Of a stretch of 64,000 nucleotides of DNA, positions 1-8,183 are shown one piece after another; positions within the stretch are counted from its first letter, which is position 1; each line of letters starts with the position of its first letter. Made by a program: the position numbers and the translations under genes. The notes under the pieces were generated by a model, which did not search any database, had not been told where the DNA came from, and saw nothing but the letters and a program-made list of their open reading frames with translations. This DNA comes from Streptomyces sp. NBC_00273 (GTDB taxonomy: Bacteria > Actinomycetota > Actinomycetes > Streptomycetales > Streptomycetaceae), in NCBI RefSeq assembly GCF_036178145.1, contig NZ_CP108067.1, positions 9,749,001 to 9,813,000 on the forward strand. Reading direction: 5' to 3'.

Positions 1-444
1 CCACTGGGCGTAGGACAGGCGGCGTTCGGCCTGACCAGTGTCGACAGGGAGACGTTCAGCCTTCTCGGCGTCCTGGGGATCGACGGAGGAGGCGAGTTCG
101 ATTTTCTTGCCGAGGACGCGGGTGTAGGCGGTGGCGGCCAGGGCGGCGCCGGTCAGAACGGTCTTGGCCAGTGTGGAGGCGGCGACGCCCTGCTGGGTGA
201 CCACGCGCGTCGCGTTGGCTGCGAGCAGACCGGTGGAGCCGACGAGGTGCACGCCGATCGCGGCGGCGCCCACGGGTGCCCACATGGCCCACCCCGAGCT
301 CGCGATCCTGGCACCTTCCTCCCAGCTCTTGCCTTGAGCTTTCGCGGCACCGTTGAGGCCGACCGCACCCATCAAGGAACCGCCGAACCAGGCGGCCAGG
401 CCAACGTCGTGCAGGCTGCGCAGGACGGTGTTGCGTTCCGGCAT
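1..444 (-). CDS. Hypothetical membrane protein, 3' end outside window
   Basis: An open minus-strand frame runs from an ATG at 444 to the left edge (148 codons visible, no stop), so the C-terminus is missing. Three hydrophobic, alanine/glycine-rich stretches can be read at about residues 8-30, 47-72 and 84-104, separated by short charged loops, followed by a polar segment beginning KKIELASSVDPQDAEKAE. This suggests an integral membrane protein with a cytoplasmic tail. The family is not recognised and no function is proposed. The other frames here are arginine-rich and look like shadows. Confidence 0.6.
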   Translation of the reverse strand, partial: MPERNTVLRSLHDVGLAAWFGGSLMGAVGLNGAAKAQGKSWEEGARIASSGWAMWAPVGAAAIGVHLVGSTGLLAANATRVVTQQGVAASTLAKTVLTGAALAATAYTRVLGKKIELASSVDPQDAEKAERLPVDTGQAERRLSYAQW

Positions 445-501
445 CGGGTGACTCCTCGCGCGCGCGGGAGTGTCGACGGGCCGCCGACACTCCCGCCACC
501 G

Positions 502-915
502 TCACCCTGAGAGCCGTGCCGTGCCACTGTGGCTGCTCCGAACGGGGGCTTGGGCTCGTTGCGCGCGTTCCTCGATCAGGCGGCGGAAGCCAGCCAGGGT
601 GTATCGCTTACCTGTCGAGGAGGAGGGGCCCGGCTTCCCGGCGACCTGTGCCATGAGTTCCTGGGGCTGGCTCTGCCAGCCGACGACCAGAACCCGCAAG
701 CCCAGGCATTCACCCTGCCGGTGCGAGTCCAGAAGCGCGAGGAGTCCCGTGACGTCCATGGACGTCACGTTGTGCAGATCGATCATGAGGTCCCGGTCCG
801 AGGCGGTGACCTGGTCCAGGGCCTGCTGCAGTGCAATGTCAGCCTGCTCCCCGAGGTGCCCGTCGACGCCGATCAGGAGCGAGTTTCCGCAACGCTGCAC
901 CTCCGTAGTGATCAC
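502..915 (-). CDS. STAS-domain protein (anti-sigma factor antagonist-like)
   Basis: A 137-residue protein starting at GTG 915, chosen because GGAAGGGG lies just upstream and the fold begins immediately; the open frame extends to 1137 but that part is proline/arginine-rich. The STAS core is visible: an N-terminal strand, a DRDLMIDL strand and the conserved turn TSMDVTGLLALL. In SpoIIAA/RsbV-type proteins the regulatory serine lies in D-S-S-G; here the equivalent is D-V-T-G, so threonine would be the phospho-acceptor. Proteins of this family bind anti-sigma kinases (RsbW type) in the cytoplasm to release a sigma factor. No partner kinase is adjacent, so the target is unknown. The C-terminal tail of about 30 residues is polar and probably disordered. 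Confidence 0.75.
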   Translation of the reverse strand: MITTEVQRCGNSLLIGVDGHLGEQADIALQQALDQVTASDRDLMIDLHNVTSMDVTGLLALLDSHRQGECLGLRVLVVGWQSQPQELMAQVAGKPGPSSSTGKRYTLAGFRRLIEERAQRAQAPVRSSHSGTARLSG

Positions 916-1136
916 TCTGGGGCCCCTTCCTCCGGTGCCCACCGCTGTCGAGCACCACTGGCAGCCCATCGTGGCCTGCCGATCTCGGCAACGGTGCCCG
1001 GCACGCCGCCTGCCCGGAGCTGGACTCGAAGGCGACCACGTCCCGCATGCGCGCGGCCCCCAACGGGTTCGTCCGCCCCGGGTTTGGTCGATAACAGCCG
1101 CTCGCCTCACGCGGGCAACGGGCCCGGGGCCTGGCA

Positions 1137-1360
1137 TCAGGTGCGGGGCCGGCTGGCGGTGTCGAGGTAGAAGGAGTCGATGCTCTGCACCGCCTGCTCG
1201 AATTCCTCACGTTGACGGGCTTGGTCACGTACGCGTTCACGTGGCTTTGGTAGGCGCCGGCGACGTCGTCCGGCGCGGAGGAGGTGGTGAGAACCACCAC
1301 GGGGATGGTCTGGAGGTCCTCGTCGGTCTTCAGGACGCGGAGCAGGTCGCGCGGAGTTGC
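1137..1360 (-). pseudogene. Response regulator receiver-domain fragment, frameshifted
   Basis: The minus strand encodes the C-terminal half of a stand-alone receiver domain of the Rcp1/CheY type: RDLLRVLKTDEDLQTIPVVVLTTSS followed by the lysine motif AYVTKPVNV. After that the frame breaks near 1215; shifting frame restores a plausible end (EEFEQAVQSIDSFYLDTASRP, stop at 1137-1139). The N-terminal half with the phospho-acceptor aspartate is absent, replaced at about 1360 by unrelated sequence. It cannot encode a working regulator. It lies just upstream of the STAS gene on the same strand, a pairing seen in light and stress modules, but that link is inference. Confidence 0.65.
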
Positions 1361-1640
1361 TGGATGTGCCGGGTCAGAGCGTCGATGCGTTCGGCAAGTT
1401 CGGCGTCCTGGGGCCGCAGGTGGGTCCGGGTGTCGGTCAGGGGGCGCACGAGGTGGGCGGCGCCGTCGTGGCCGAGGGCGAGGTTCAGGGCGCCGACCGC
1501 GTCTGCGGCGTCGGCGGGAAGGCCGGTGAGGGCGGCGATCTGGCCTGCGAGGCGCGGAGGCCTGCTGCGTTGTCGCGGGCCCAGGCGGTGATCGTTCGGT
1601 CGGCGGCGCGGGTGTCGCCCTCCGGTTCTGTTGTCGGTAT
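1361..1640 (-). pseudogene. Fragment of an unrecognised helical protein
   Basis: Coding-like minus-strand sequence (AALTGLPADAADAVGALNLALGHD, then PQDAELAERIDALTRHIQQLRA) joins directly onto the receiver-domain fragment. A further upstream piece reading RAADRTITAWARDNAAGLR is in a neighbouring frame, so the segment is itself frameshifted near 1565. The heptad-like LAERIDALTRHIQQL suggests a coiled-coil or helical region. No start codon with a ribosome site and no family could be recognised. It is interpreted as a gene remnant fused to the receiver fragment by a deletion. Confidence 0.4.
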
Positions 1641-1689
1641 CGCGCCCTACCTGCTGCCCGGTCCGTTGTGCCCCCGCCCGTAGCCGTTC

Positions 1690-2403
1690 AACCCGAGGGC
1701 ACCCGATTACCTCAGAGAGACGCACGCGAAAATCTATGTTGGCCAGAGTAGACATTGGGTGGTGGTGTGGTTATGGTTTCTCTCGTAGCCCAGTCAAGAA
1801 AGGCCCGGCAGAGACGAACTGGCGGGCGGCAGTGCCCGCAGTTGCAGTTGTTGGACGGTGCGGCGGTGGAGTTCCGAAGCCAGAGCGGTTACGGCGACGG
1901 GACTGACGGCCGGACCGGGTGGCCCGCAGTCATCAGGGGCCGCCGAGGCAATACCGCAGTAACGCAGTGATGGCAGTACCCAGCAGTGAAGTCAGTGAGC
2001 AGCACCTCGGTGAAGGCGCCGGCTGCGGGCGCGCGCACCGGGAGGTTCGGCAGTGGGGTTCTAAGCCAGTGCAGATGCAGGATGGGCGACGGGGCTGGCT
2101 GCCGGAGCGTGGCGCTCGGTCAGGCCACGAGCAGTATTAGTAGTACCGAGTGGAGCAGTACACGCAGTTCGCAGTTCCCCGCTTGGTAAGCAGTTGATCA
2201 TCCGAGGGATGAACGGAGGGATTGGGCGCCATCAGGATCGCCCGGGCGGAAGTCTGAGTCCGGGTACCGCAGGACATCGATAGTGAGGTGGTCTCCGGTC
2301 AAGCAACCGCGATCCCCGCACCCCCGGCACCGTGCCGGTCGGGTCAGCGGATATGAAACGCCGGCGCAGTATGAGGGTCGGCAGATGGTGTAGCAGTTCC
2401 TTC
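1690..2403. other. Non-coding tract rich in GCAGT repeats
   Basis: About 700 bases without a convincing gene. Between 1830 and 2190 the pentamer GCAGT (or its CAGT core) occurs more than a dozen times in varied spacing, for example around 1829-1850, 1925-2010, 2049-2080 and 2131-2180. Open frames on the plus strand (1755-1970, 1919-2140) have unusual composition and no ribosome site. It may be regulatory leader DNA of the MerR gene or a protein-binding array. Confidence 0.5.
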
Positions 2404-2435
2404 GGGGCCCTGGTGCCATACGGCACCAGGGCCCC
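2404..2435 (+). terminator. Perfect 14-bp hairpin upstream of the MerR gene
   Basis: GGGGCCCTGGTGCC and its exact reverse complement are separated by only ATAC, ending 27 bases before the MerR start codon. There is no U-tract, so it could be a factor-assisted terminator of a lost upstream gene, a readthrough attenuator, or a 5' UTR stability element. Confidence 0.6.
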
Positions 2436-2462
2436 TCCACGCGTTCCACGAGAGAGGTGTAA

Positions 2463-2810
2463 ATGACCGCAGACGACTCGTACGACCGTCTCAACGACGA
2501 CGACTTCCCCGCCTACACCATGGGCCGGGCCGCCGAAATGCTCGGCACCACCCAGGGCTTCCTCCGCGCTCTGGGCGAAGCCCGCCTCATCATCCCGCTC
2601 CGCTCCGCCGGCGGGCACCGCCGCTACTCCCGCTACCAGATGCGCATTGCGGCCCGCGCCCGGGAACTCGTCGACCAGGGCACCCCCATCGAGGCCGCCT
2701 GCCGCATCATCATCCTCGAAGACCAGCTCGAAGAAGCCCAGAGAATCAACGCCGAATACCGCCGCGCCGCCCAAGCAACCAACCCCTCGAGCGCGACCTC
2801 CGAGGGCTAA
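2463..2810 (+). CDS. MerR-family helix-turn-helix regulator (BldC-like, short)
   Basis: A 115-residue protein beginning at ATG 2463 with GAGAGG about 7 bases upstream. The N-terminal winged-helix region reads YTMGRAAEMLGTTQGFLRALGEA, then the wing motif LRSAGGHRRYSRYQ, typical of the DNA-binding part of MerR proteins. It lacks the long dimerisation helix and effector domain of full MerR activators; a short helical tail (IEAACRIIILEDQLEEAQRINAEYRR) probably mediates oligomerisation. Such stand-alone proteins are common in Streptomyces, often near cold-shock genes; none is present here. The stop codon lies one base before the IS at 2812, and the 5-bp target duplication overlaps it, so translation is intact but any downstream partner has been displaced. 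Confidence 0.85.
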   Translation: MTADDSYDRLNDDDFPAYTMGRAAEMLGTTQGFLRALGEARLIIPLRSAGGHRRYSRYQMRIAARARELVDQGTPIEAACRIIILEDQLEEAQRINAEYRRAAQATNPSSATSEG

Positions 2811-2811
2811 G

Positions 2812-4393
2812 CTTGACGTTTAACCTCGCAGGTCACCCGACCTGCTGATCTGCGGTTCTTCCCGGGACAGCAGGGGCGGCCGTTCTCCACGCTTCGAGAT
2901 GTCGAGTCACGAGGCACCAGAGAACGGCCGCTGCTGATGAGTTTCCCTGCCGCCACGTCCGCAAGCGAGGCGTTGGACGTCTTGTCCCGCTTTCGGGTTG
3001 AGTTCTACGAGAGCCTGTACGCCCGCGCGGACGTGCTCTTCGAGCTGACCGACGCGGTGCTGTGCACCGATGGCCCGGTCAAGACACTGGTCGAGCTTTC
3101 CCTCGCGCATGAGATGCGGCGCGGGCACGGCGCCCTGTACGCGGCTTTGGACAAGGGCTGGTGCGAACCGGCCCGTATGCGCCGGGCACTGGCCGACCTC
3201 CCGCTGCCCCGCGTCACCGACGGCCGCATCGCGTTGGCGGTGGATGTCTCCAATTGGCTGCGTCCCGACGCGAACACCAGCCCTGACCGGCTCTTCTGCC
3301 ACGTCCACGGCCGCCGCGCCGACCGCAGCTGCGACCAGCTGATCCCCGGCTGGCCCTACTCCTTCGTCGCGGCCCTCGAATCGGGCCGCACCTCCTGGTG
3401 TGCCCTGCTGGACGCCGTCCGCCTGGGGCCGGCTGACGACGCCACCACGGTTACCGCCGCCCAGCTGCGTGAAGTCGTCACCCGCATTATCGCCGCAGGC
3501 CACTGGCACGACGGTGACCTCGACATGCTGGTTGTGATGGACGCCGGCTACGACAGCGCCTACCTCTCCCACGCCTTGGCCGATCTGCCCGTGGTTCTGG
3601 TCGGGCGCCTGCGCTCGGATCGCGTCATGCTCCGCGACGCGGGCCCGTCCCGCTCCGGCCCTCGGGGTGGGCGGCCGCGCAAGCACGGCGGCGTGCTGAC
3701 CTTCGCCAAGCCGGAGTCCTGGCACGCACCGGCGGTCACCACGTTGACGGACACCACCCGCTACGGGAAGGCGGAGGCGATGGCCTGGGACCGCATGCAC
3801 CCCCGCCTGACCCATCGCGGACCCTGGCTGGAGCATGCCGCAGAAGAACTCCCGCTGCTGCACGGCACGTTGATCCGTCTCACCGTGGAACGACTGCCCG
3901 GCGAGGCCACCCCCAAGCCGGTGTGGCTGTGGTGCTCGGCCACCGGCGCCGCCCCGGCCACCGTGGACCTGTGGTGGCGGACGTTCCTGCGCAGGTTCGA
4001 CATCGAGCACACCTTCAGAATGATCAAGCAGACACTCGGCTGGACCGCACCCCGTGTCCGTCACCCCGCCGCGGCCGACCTGTGGACCTGGCTGATCATC
4101 GCCGCACACACCCAGCTCCGCCTCGCCCGCCCCCTCGCCGAGGTCCTACGCCGCCCCTGGGAACGCCCCGTGAAGACCGAACGGCTGTCCCCAGCCCGCG
4201 TCCGGCGGGGGTTTCGCAACCTCCGCCGGAAGGCGGCCCGTCCCGCAGCCGCACCGAAACCGGGCAGGCCCGGCCCTGGGCGTCCGCCCGGCAGCCGCAA
4301 CCAGCACAAGGCCCGCATCCAGGACGTCGGCAAGACCGTGAAACGCGCCGAAACGATCAAGGAACACGAACAGCAGCGAGGTTAAACGCCAAG
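2812..4393 (+). mobile_element. 1,582-bp insertion sequence, copy 1 (DDE transposase)
   Basis: The ends are near-perfect inverted repeats: left CTTGACGTTTAACCTCGC, right GCGAGGTTAAACGCCAAG (17 of 18 match). The element is flanked by a 5-bp duplication CTAAG at 2807-2811 and 4394-4398. A second copy with the same length and an identical transposase lies at 50872-52453, flanked by CTGAG. The palindromic target CTNAG is therefore shared. One transposase gene fills the element. Confidence 0.95.
2937..4385 (+). CDS. Transposase of 1,582-bp IS (IS4/IS701-like DDE)
   Basis: A 482-residue DDE transposase starting at ATG 2937. Likely catalytic residues: the first aspartate in LAVDVSNWL, the second in VVMDAGYDSAY, and the glutamate in the YREK-like motif FDIEHTFRMIKQTLGW. 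The C-terminus is basic (KPGRPGPGRPPGSRNQHK), probably for DNA contact. Protein sequence is identical to the copy at 50997-52445, which indicates recent transposition. The open minus-strand frame of 400 codons across the same DNA is a composition shadow. Family placement as IS4/IS701-like is from the motif pattern and size, not from a search. Confidence 0.93.
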   Translation: MSFPAATSASEALDVLSRFRVEFYESLYARADVLFELTDAVLCTDGPVKTLVELSLAHEMRRGHGALYAALDKGWCEPARMRRALADLPLPRVTDGRIALAVDVSNWLRPDANTSPDRLFCHVHGRRADRSCDQLIPGWPYSFVAALESGRTSWCALLDAVRLGPADDATTVTAAQLREVVTRIIAAGHWHDGDLDMLVVMDAGYDSAYLSHALADLPVVLVGRLRSDRVMLRDAGPSRSGPRGGRPRKHGGVLTFAKPESWHAPAVTTLTDTTRYGKAEAMAWDRMHPRLTHRGPWLEHAAEELPLLHGTLIRLTVERLPGEATPKPVWLWCSATGAAPATVDLWWRTFLRRFDIEHTFRMIKQTLGWTAPRVRHPAAADLWTWLIIAAHTQLRLARPLAEVLRRPWERPVKTERLSPARVRRGFRNLRRKAARPAAAPKPGRPGPGRPPGSRNQHKARIQDVGKTVKRAETIKEHEQQRG

Positions 4394-4688
4394 CTAAGTA
4401 GCCGTTGTTCAATCGAGCTTGGTGATCGTGAGTTCGAGTCTGACGACTCGGTCGGGTGATCCTCTGGTCGGCTGGGCATGGAAGTGGGGCCTCCCGCGCA
4501 ACTCGGGTGCCAGGACACTGTGTGGCCAGTCCCGCGCCGACACAACGGTTCGAGCCTGCCTACCGAGGGACAGACAGACACCTGACCTGGGAAAACTTGA
4601 CCCTACCTTCGGATTGGGAACGCTTCTAACAGCCTGCTCAGCCGAGCTGCCCGGTCGGCCGCATGGTGATGTGGTTGATGTCCACGCC
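4394..4688 (-). repeat. 295-bp inverted copy of SDR 3' end plus downstream DNA
   Basis: Read on the minus strand this segment matches 50577-50871 almost base for base: the last 17 codons of the SDR gene (VDINHITMRPTGQLG, stop) and about 245 bases downstream. It abuts the right end of IS copy 1 here and the left end of IS copy 2 there, and homology stops at the CTNAG target in both. The SDR fragment is a non-functional tail. Confidence 0.9.
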
Positions 4689-4947
4689 GGCTGGTGACGT
4701 TGCCGGTGGCGACATCGGCGTCGCCGGTCGCCGGACTGGATCGTCATCGCCAGTTGTGCGGGTGGCTGGTGGGGTGTGGCTGTTGCGTCCTACGGCAGGC
4801 GGCTCGCGTCGGTTCAGCCGTCGGTGCGACAACGGTTCGGGCTAATCCCGCCAAAGGCCGTGGTCCTGCGACGGGCATGCCCGCTGGGCGGCCGTGATCC
4901 ATTCTGCGGCCCTGGCCTGGGCCGTGAGCGGCTCCCTTCCCTACTTA
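4689..4947. other. Intergenic, no gene seen
   Basis: About 260 bases between the inverted repeat and the IS630 element. Short open frames exist but none has a ribosome site or recognisable sequence. Confidence 0.5.
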
Positions 4948-6115
4948 CTGACTTCAGCTCGTCGGGGTGAATCTGTGTGAAGTCGCTGACGGGTGTGGGC
5001 GGGTGGCTGTATCCGTGGGTGTGTGAGATATGCGGATGGGGGCGGGCTGACTTCGACGGGGCGCCGGCGTCGGGAGTCAGTACGGATGCAGGCGGCGGAA
5101 CTGTTTGAACAGCAGATCAAGCCGTCGGAGGTTGCGGGGCGGCTGCGGGTGAGTGTGAAGTCGGCCTACCAGTGGCACCAGCTGTGGCGGGATGGTGGTG
5201 TCCAGGCCCTGGCCTCTCGTGGTCCGAGCGGGTCGCGTTGCCGTCTGTCTCCGCGGTCTCTGGAGAAGCTGGCCGCGTATCTGGAGGAAGGGCCGGCCGC
5301 GCACGGTTGGGTGGAGGACCAGGTGTGGACTGCCTCGAGGGTGGCCACGCTGATCGGCCGGAAGTTCCACATCACCTACAGCGTCTCGGGGGCCACGCGC
5401 TTGATGCACCGGCTGGGCTTCAGTCCGCAGGTCCCCGCCCGGCGGGTTGCCGAACGCGACGAGCAGGCCGTCGCCGTGTGGAAGGAGGCGACCTGGGCGG
5501 AGGTAAAAGGGCGAGGGCGGCCTGCGGGGGCTATGTCTGCTTCGAGGACGAGGCCGGCTTCACCCGCAGGCCGCCCCGGGGACGGACCTGGGGCCGGCGA
5601 GGGATCACCCCGGTCGTGACGGTCAGCGGACGACGCTCGGGCCGGCTCTCGGTGGCCGGCCTGATCGCGATGCGACCAGGCTCGAGGACCCGGCTGTGTC
5701 ACCGCTTGCGGACCCACCCGGCAGCCAAGGGTGCACGTCGCAGCATGGGCGAGCAGGACTTCATCGCACTCCTCGACGGAGTCCACCAGCTGGTCAAGGC
5801 CCCGATCGTGCTGGTCTGGGACCGCCTCAACACCCACGTTTCCCGCAGGATGCAGGGCTTCGTCGCCGAGCGGGAGTGGCTGACCGTGTTCCTGCTGCCC
5901 GCCTACTCACCCGATCTCAACCCGGTCGAGTGGGTATGGGCACACGTCAAACGAAGCCTCGCCAACCTCGCCGTCATGGCCCTCGACCGCCTCGAAGCCC
6001 TTGTCCGCAACCGCCTCAAACGCCTTCAATACCGGCCCCACACCCTCGACGGCTTCATAGCCGGCACCGGCCTCACCCTCGACAACCCGGCCTCACCCTG
6101 ATGAGCCGAGGTCAG
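4948..6115 (+). mobile_element. IS630-family insertion sequence
   Basis: Imperfect terminal inverted repeats, left CTGACTTCAGCTCGTCGGGG and right (reverse complement) CTGACCTCGGCTCATCAGGG, are bounded by TA at 4946-4947 and 6116-6117, as expected for the IS630/Tc1/mariner group, which duplicates TA. The element is 1,168 bp and contains one transposase split over two frames. Confidence 0.88.
5023..6101 (+). CDS. IS630 transposase, two frames joined at AAAAGGG
   Basis: The first frame starts at GTG 5023 (VRYADGGG) and encodes the helix-turn-helix part (PSEVAGRLRVSVKSAYQWHQLW). The catalytic part lies in the -1 frame from about 5508 to 6101 with motifs VCFEDEAGF, VLVWDRLNTHV and YSPDLNPVEWVW, giving the D..D..E triad. 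Frame change fits a -1 slip at GTA-AAA-GGG near 5506, where four A residues allow AAA re-pairing. Joined, the product is about 359 residues, the normal IS630 size. Programmed frameshifting is known in this family, so the element may be active; the alternative is a mutational split. Confidence 0.85.
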
Positions 6116-6510
6116 TAGCGTGATGGGTTCGTGGTTGGTGGGTGACGCTCCGGAGCTGACTTCGGGAGGGGAATTCCCCTTCCGGGAGCTCGACTTGGCG
6201 CTCTAGAAGAACCCAACTGCCTTCGGGGAATAGCTGCAATAAAGGTTCTTCGAGTGCTGGTGGTACACGCGCCACACTGCTCCTGACCAGGCAAAATGAA
6301 GGCATCTGCCTTAAGTGGGCCTGTGCTGGCCCGCAACTGGCCCGGATCTTGGTCGGCGCCCGAGGCGAGGCCCCGCTCCTGGATGCGGCCTGGCTGCCCG
6401 AGCCGTTCGCAGTCGCCGAACGGGTGCTGCTCTGGGCCGTGGCGGGGCTGCCGCATGGACCGAGGCGAGCGGCGCGCCCCGGTCGTCCTGTCGACGTACG
6501 GCGCGGCAGG

Positions 6511-6687
6511 TGCGAGCACGATCTTTCCGCGGACGCGTCCGTTCTCGCTCAGCCGGTGGGCCTTGGTTGCATCGGCCAAGGGCCGCGTCTTCTCAACGAA
6601 TGGGCGTATGCCGGCGCGGTCCACGAGGTCGGCGAAGCCGGCCAGGTCGGCGGGGGTCGGTTCGAGGTAGTACTCGACGAACCGCAT
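6511..6687 (-). pseudogene. Zinc-type quinone oxidoreductase, C-terminal fragment
   Basis: Sixty codons on the minus strand read like the end of an MDR-family NADPH:quinone oxidoreductase: YYLEPTPADLAGFADLVDR followed by VEKTRPLADATKAHRL and the usual ending GRVRGKIVLA. The cofactor-binding and N-terminal domains are missing and the frame runs on into unrelated arginine-rich sequence toward 6112. The IS630 end lies about 400 bases away, so the remainder was probably lost in rearrangements around it. Confidence 0.7.
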
Positions 6688-6757
6688 GACGGCAGGACGG
6701 GGGGCTGCCCGACGACGGCCGGGCGGCTGCTGTGGCCGAGTGAGTCGAGGTGGTCCC

Positions 6758-7225
6758 TCAGAGCGGCCGGGTAGCGGTCTGAGGCTTTCGTGGGCCGCGG
6801 AACGGCAGCGTCGGACTGAGGACCAGGTTGGTGGTCGTGCTCCCGAACTGGGCCAGCGCGTCGACGATCTCCTCCAGTTGGGCCATCGACGTGGCTGCCA
6901 CTTTCAGGACGTAGCAGTCCTCTCCAGTGGTGCGCAGGCACTCCAGGATCTCCGAGCGCTCCGCGAGCAGTTGACGCAAGGGCTCGTGCCGGGTGCCTGG
7001 ATACTTCAGCCGAACCACTGCCAGCGCCATGTATCCGGTCCGCTCGAGGTCCACCTCCGCGCGGTACCCCGTTATCACCTCGGCCGCCTCCAGCCGCCGC
7101 ACTCGCTCCGTCGTCGCCGACGCGCTCAGATTCACCCGCCGTGCCAGCTCTGTGAACGCGATCCTGCCGTCCCGCTGGAGCTCATCCAGGATCGCCCAGT
7201 CGGTCGCGTCAAGATTCTCGGTCAT
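6758..7225 (-). CDS. Lrp/AsnC-family transcriptional regulator
   Basis: A 155-residue protein. Residues 5-65 form the N-terminal winged helix (ATDWAILDELQRDGRIAFTELARRV, then ATTERVRRLEAAEVI), and residues 70-145 the RAM/ligand domain (YMALAVVRLKYPG, ECLRTTGEDCYVLKVA). Length and layout are standard for the family, which forms dimers to octamers and senses amino acids or related small molecules. It is divergent from the LLM oxidoreductase at 7320 with 94 bases between starts, so it is the likely regulator of that operon. The signal is not known. The C-terminal dozen residues are polar and may be extended compared with relatives. Confidence 0.9.
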   Translation of the reverse strand: MTENLDATDWAILDELQRDGRIAFTELARRVNLSASATTERVRRLEAAEVITGYRAEVDLERTGYMALAVVRLKYPGTRHEPLRQLLAERSEILECLRTTGEDCYVLKVAATSMAQLEEIVDALAQFGSTTTNLVLSPTLPFRGPRKPQTATRPL

Positions 7226-7306
7226 CCGCTCAGATTACCGGTGGATCCACTGGGGAGCCGTGCCTGAACAGGCAGGAATCCCTTCTGGCGGCGCCTGCTC
7301 CCTGAC

Positions 7307-7320
7307 TAGCCTTGGTTTCG
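7307..7320 (+). promoter_or_regulatory. Putative -10 (TAGCCT) for a leaderless LLM transcript
   Basis: TAGCCT at 7307-7312 fits the actinobacterial -10 consensus TANNNT and sits 7 bases before GTG 7320. No Shine-Dalgarno sequence precedes that start, so a leaderless mRNA is a reasonable inference. A clear -35 was not identified. Confidence 0.35.
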
Positions 7321-8183
7321 TGAAGATCGGAATCAACGTCCTCAATTTCGGCCCCGGCACCGACCCGGGCATCCTGCGGAGCTGGGCCCAGACTGTGGAG
7401 GGCCTGGGCTTCGACCTACTGATGGTCTCGGACCACATCGCCATCACCCCCGACGTGGCCGAGCGCTATCCGGCACCCTTCTACGAGCCGTTCACCACCT
7501 TGTCCTGGCTCGCAGGTCTCACCACTCGGATCCGGCTCGGCACGACGGTACTCATCGCTCCCTACCGGCACCCGCTGCTCACCGCCCGTATGGCGGCCAA
7601 CCTGGACGAGTTGAGCGGCGGCCGGCTGGTCCTCGGTGTGGGGGTGGGCTGGGCACGGCAGGAGTTCGCCGCCCTCGGGATCCCGTTCGAACGCCGGGGA
7701 CGGCTGACCGATGATCATTTGCGGGACATCCGGGCGGCCTGGGCGAATACCGCTTCCTATGGGAGCGGAGAGATCCCGGTGTGGGTCGGCGGCAACAGTG
7801 ACGCGGGGCTGCGCCGTGCCGTGCGGCTCGGCGACGCATGGCATCCACTGCGCTGCACCCTGCCGTGGCTGCGCGAAGCTGCGGTCAGGCTGAAGGGGGC
7901 TGCGGACGAGCAGCATCTCCCCGTGCCCGCGCTGGCCCCCCGGATCGCTCTCAAGCTCACCCAGGCGCCGATCACCGGACCGCAACGGCTAGCAGGGGAG
8001 GGAACGATCGACCAGATCATGGACGACCTCGACCAACTGCGGCTGCTGGGCGCCGAGACCGTCGTCCTCGACACCTATAGCGGCGACCCCCGCCAGACCT
8101 GCCGGCCACAGGCGGCTTGGCAGGCGCTCGCCACGGTGGCCGCTCACTTCTCCTCTCCCCGCACCGGATCGGAACCGTCATGA
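7320..8183 (+). CDS. F420-dependent LLM-class oxidoreductase
   Basis: A 287-residue luciferase-like monooxygenase-fold protein. The start is GTG 7320 (VKIGINVLNFGPGTD), since this strand-1 motif begins the TIM barrel. Typical signatures are GFDLLMVSDHIAI, LSWLAGLTTRIRLGTTVLIAPYRHP, DELSGGRLVLGVGVGW and the flavin-binding PVWVGGNSDAGLRRA. Such actinobacterial proteins generally use coenzyme F420 or FMN to oxidise or reduce small organic substrates in the cytoplasm; the substrate here is not evident. It overlaps the next gene by 4 bases (ATGA), so the two are translationally coupled. The divergent Lrp regulator probably controls it. Confidence 0.9.
   Translation: MKIGINVLNFGPGTDPGILRSWAQTVEGLGFDLLMVSDHIAITPDVAERYPAPFYEPFTTLSWLAGLTTRIRLGTTVLIAPYRHPLLTARMAANLDELSGGRLVLGVGVGWARQEFAALGIPFERRGRLTDDHLRDIRAAWANTASYGSGEIPVWVGGNSDAGLRRAVRLGDAWHPLRCTLPWLREAAVRLKGAADEQHLPVPALAPRIALKLTQAPITGPQRLAGEGTIDQIMDDLDQLRLLGAETVVLDTYSGDPRQTCRPQAAWQALATVAAHFSSPRTGSEPS

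Noticed and set aside
2907..4109. A 400-codon minus frame inside the 1,582-bp IS, repeated at 50967-52169
   Set aside because: It is antisense to the DDE transposase and has shadow composition; it recurs only because the IS is duplicated.
4425..4450. A GTTCGAGTC motif resembling a tRNA T-loop
   Set aside because: Flanking bases do not form the 5-bp T stem, and no anticodon or acceptor arms could be built; it also occurs in the inverted copy near 50820.
6112..6510. Continuation of the quinone oxidoreductase frame toward the IS630 end
   Set aside because: After GKIVLA the translation becomes arginine/proline-rich and matches no part of the family.
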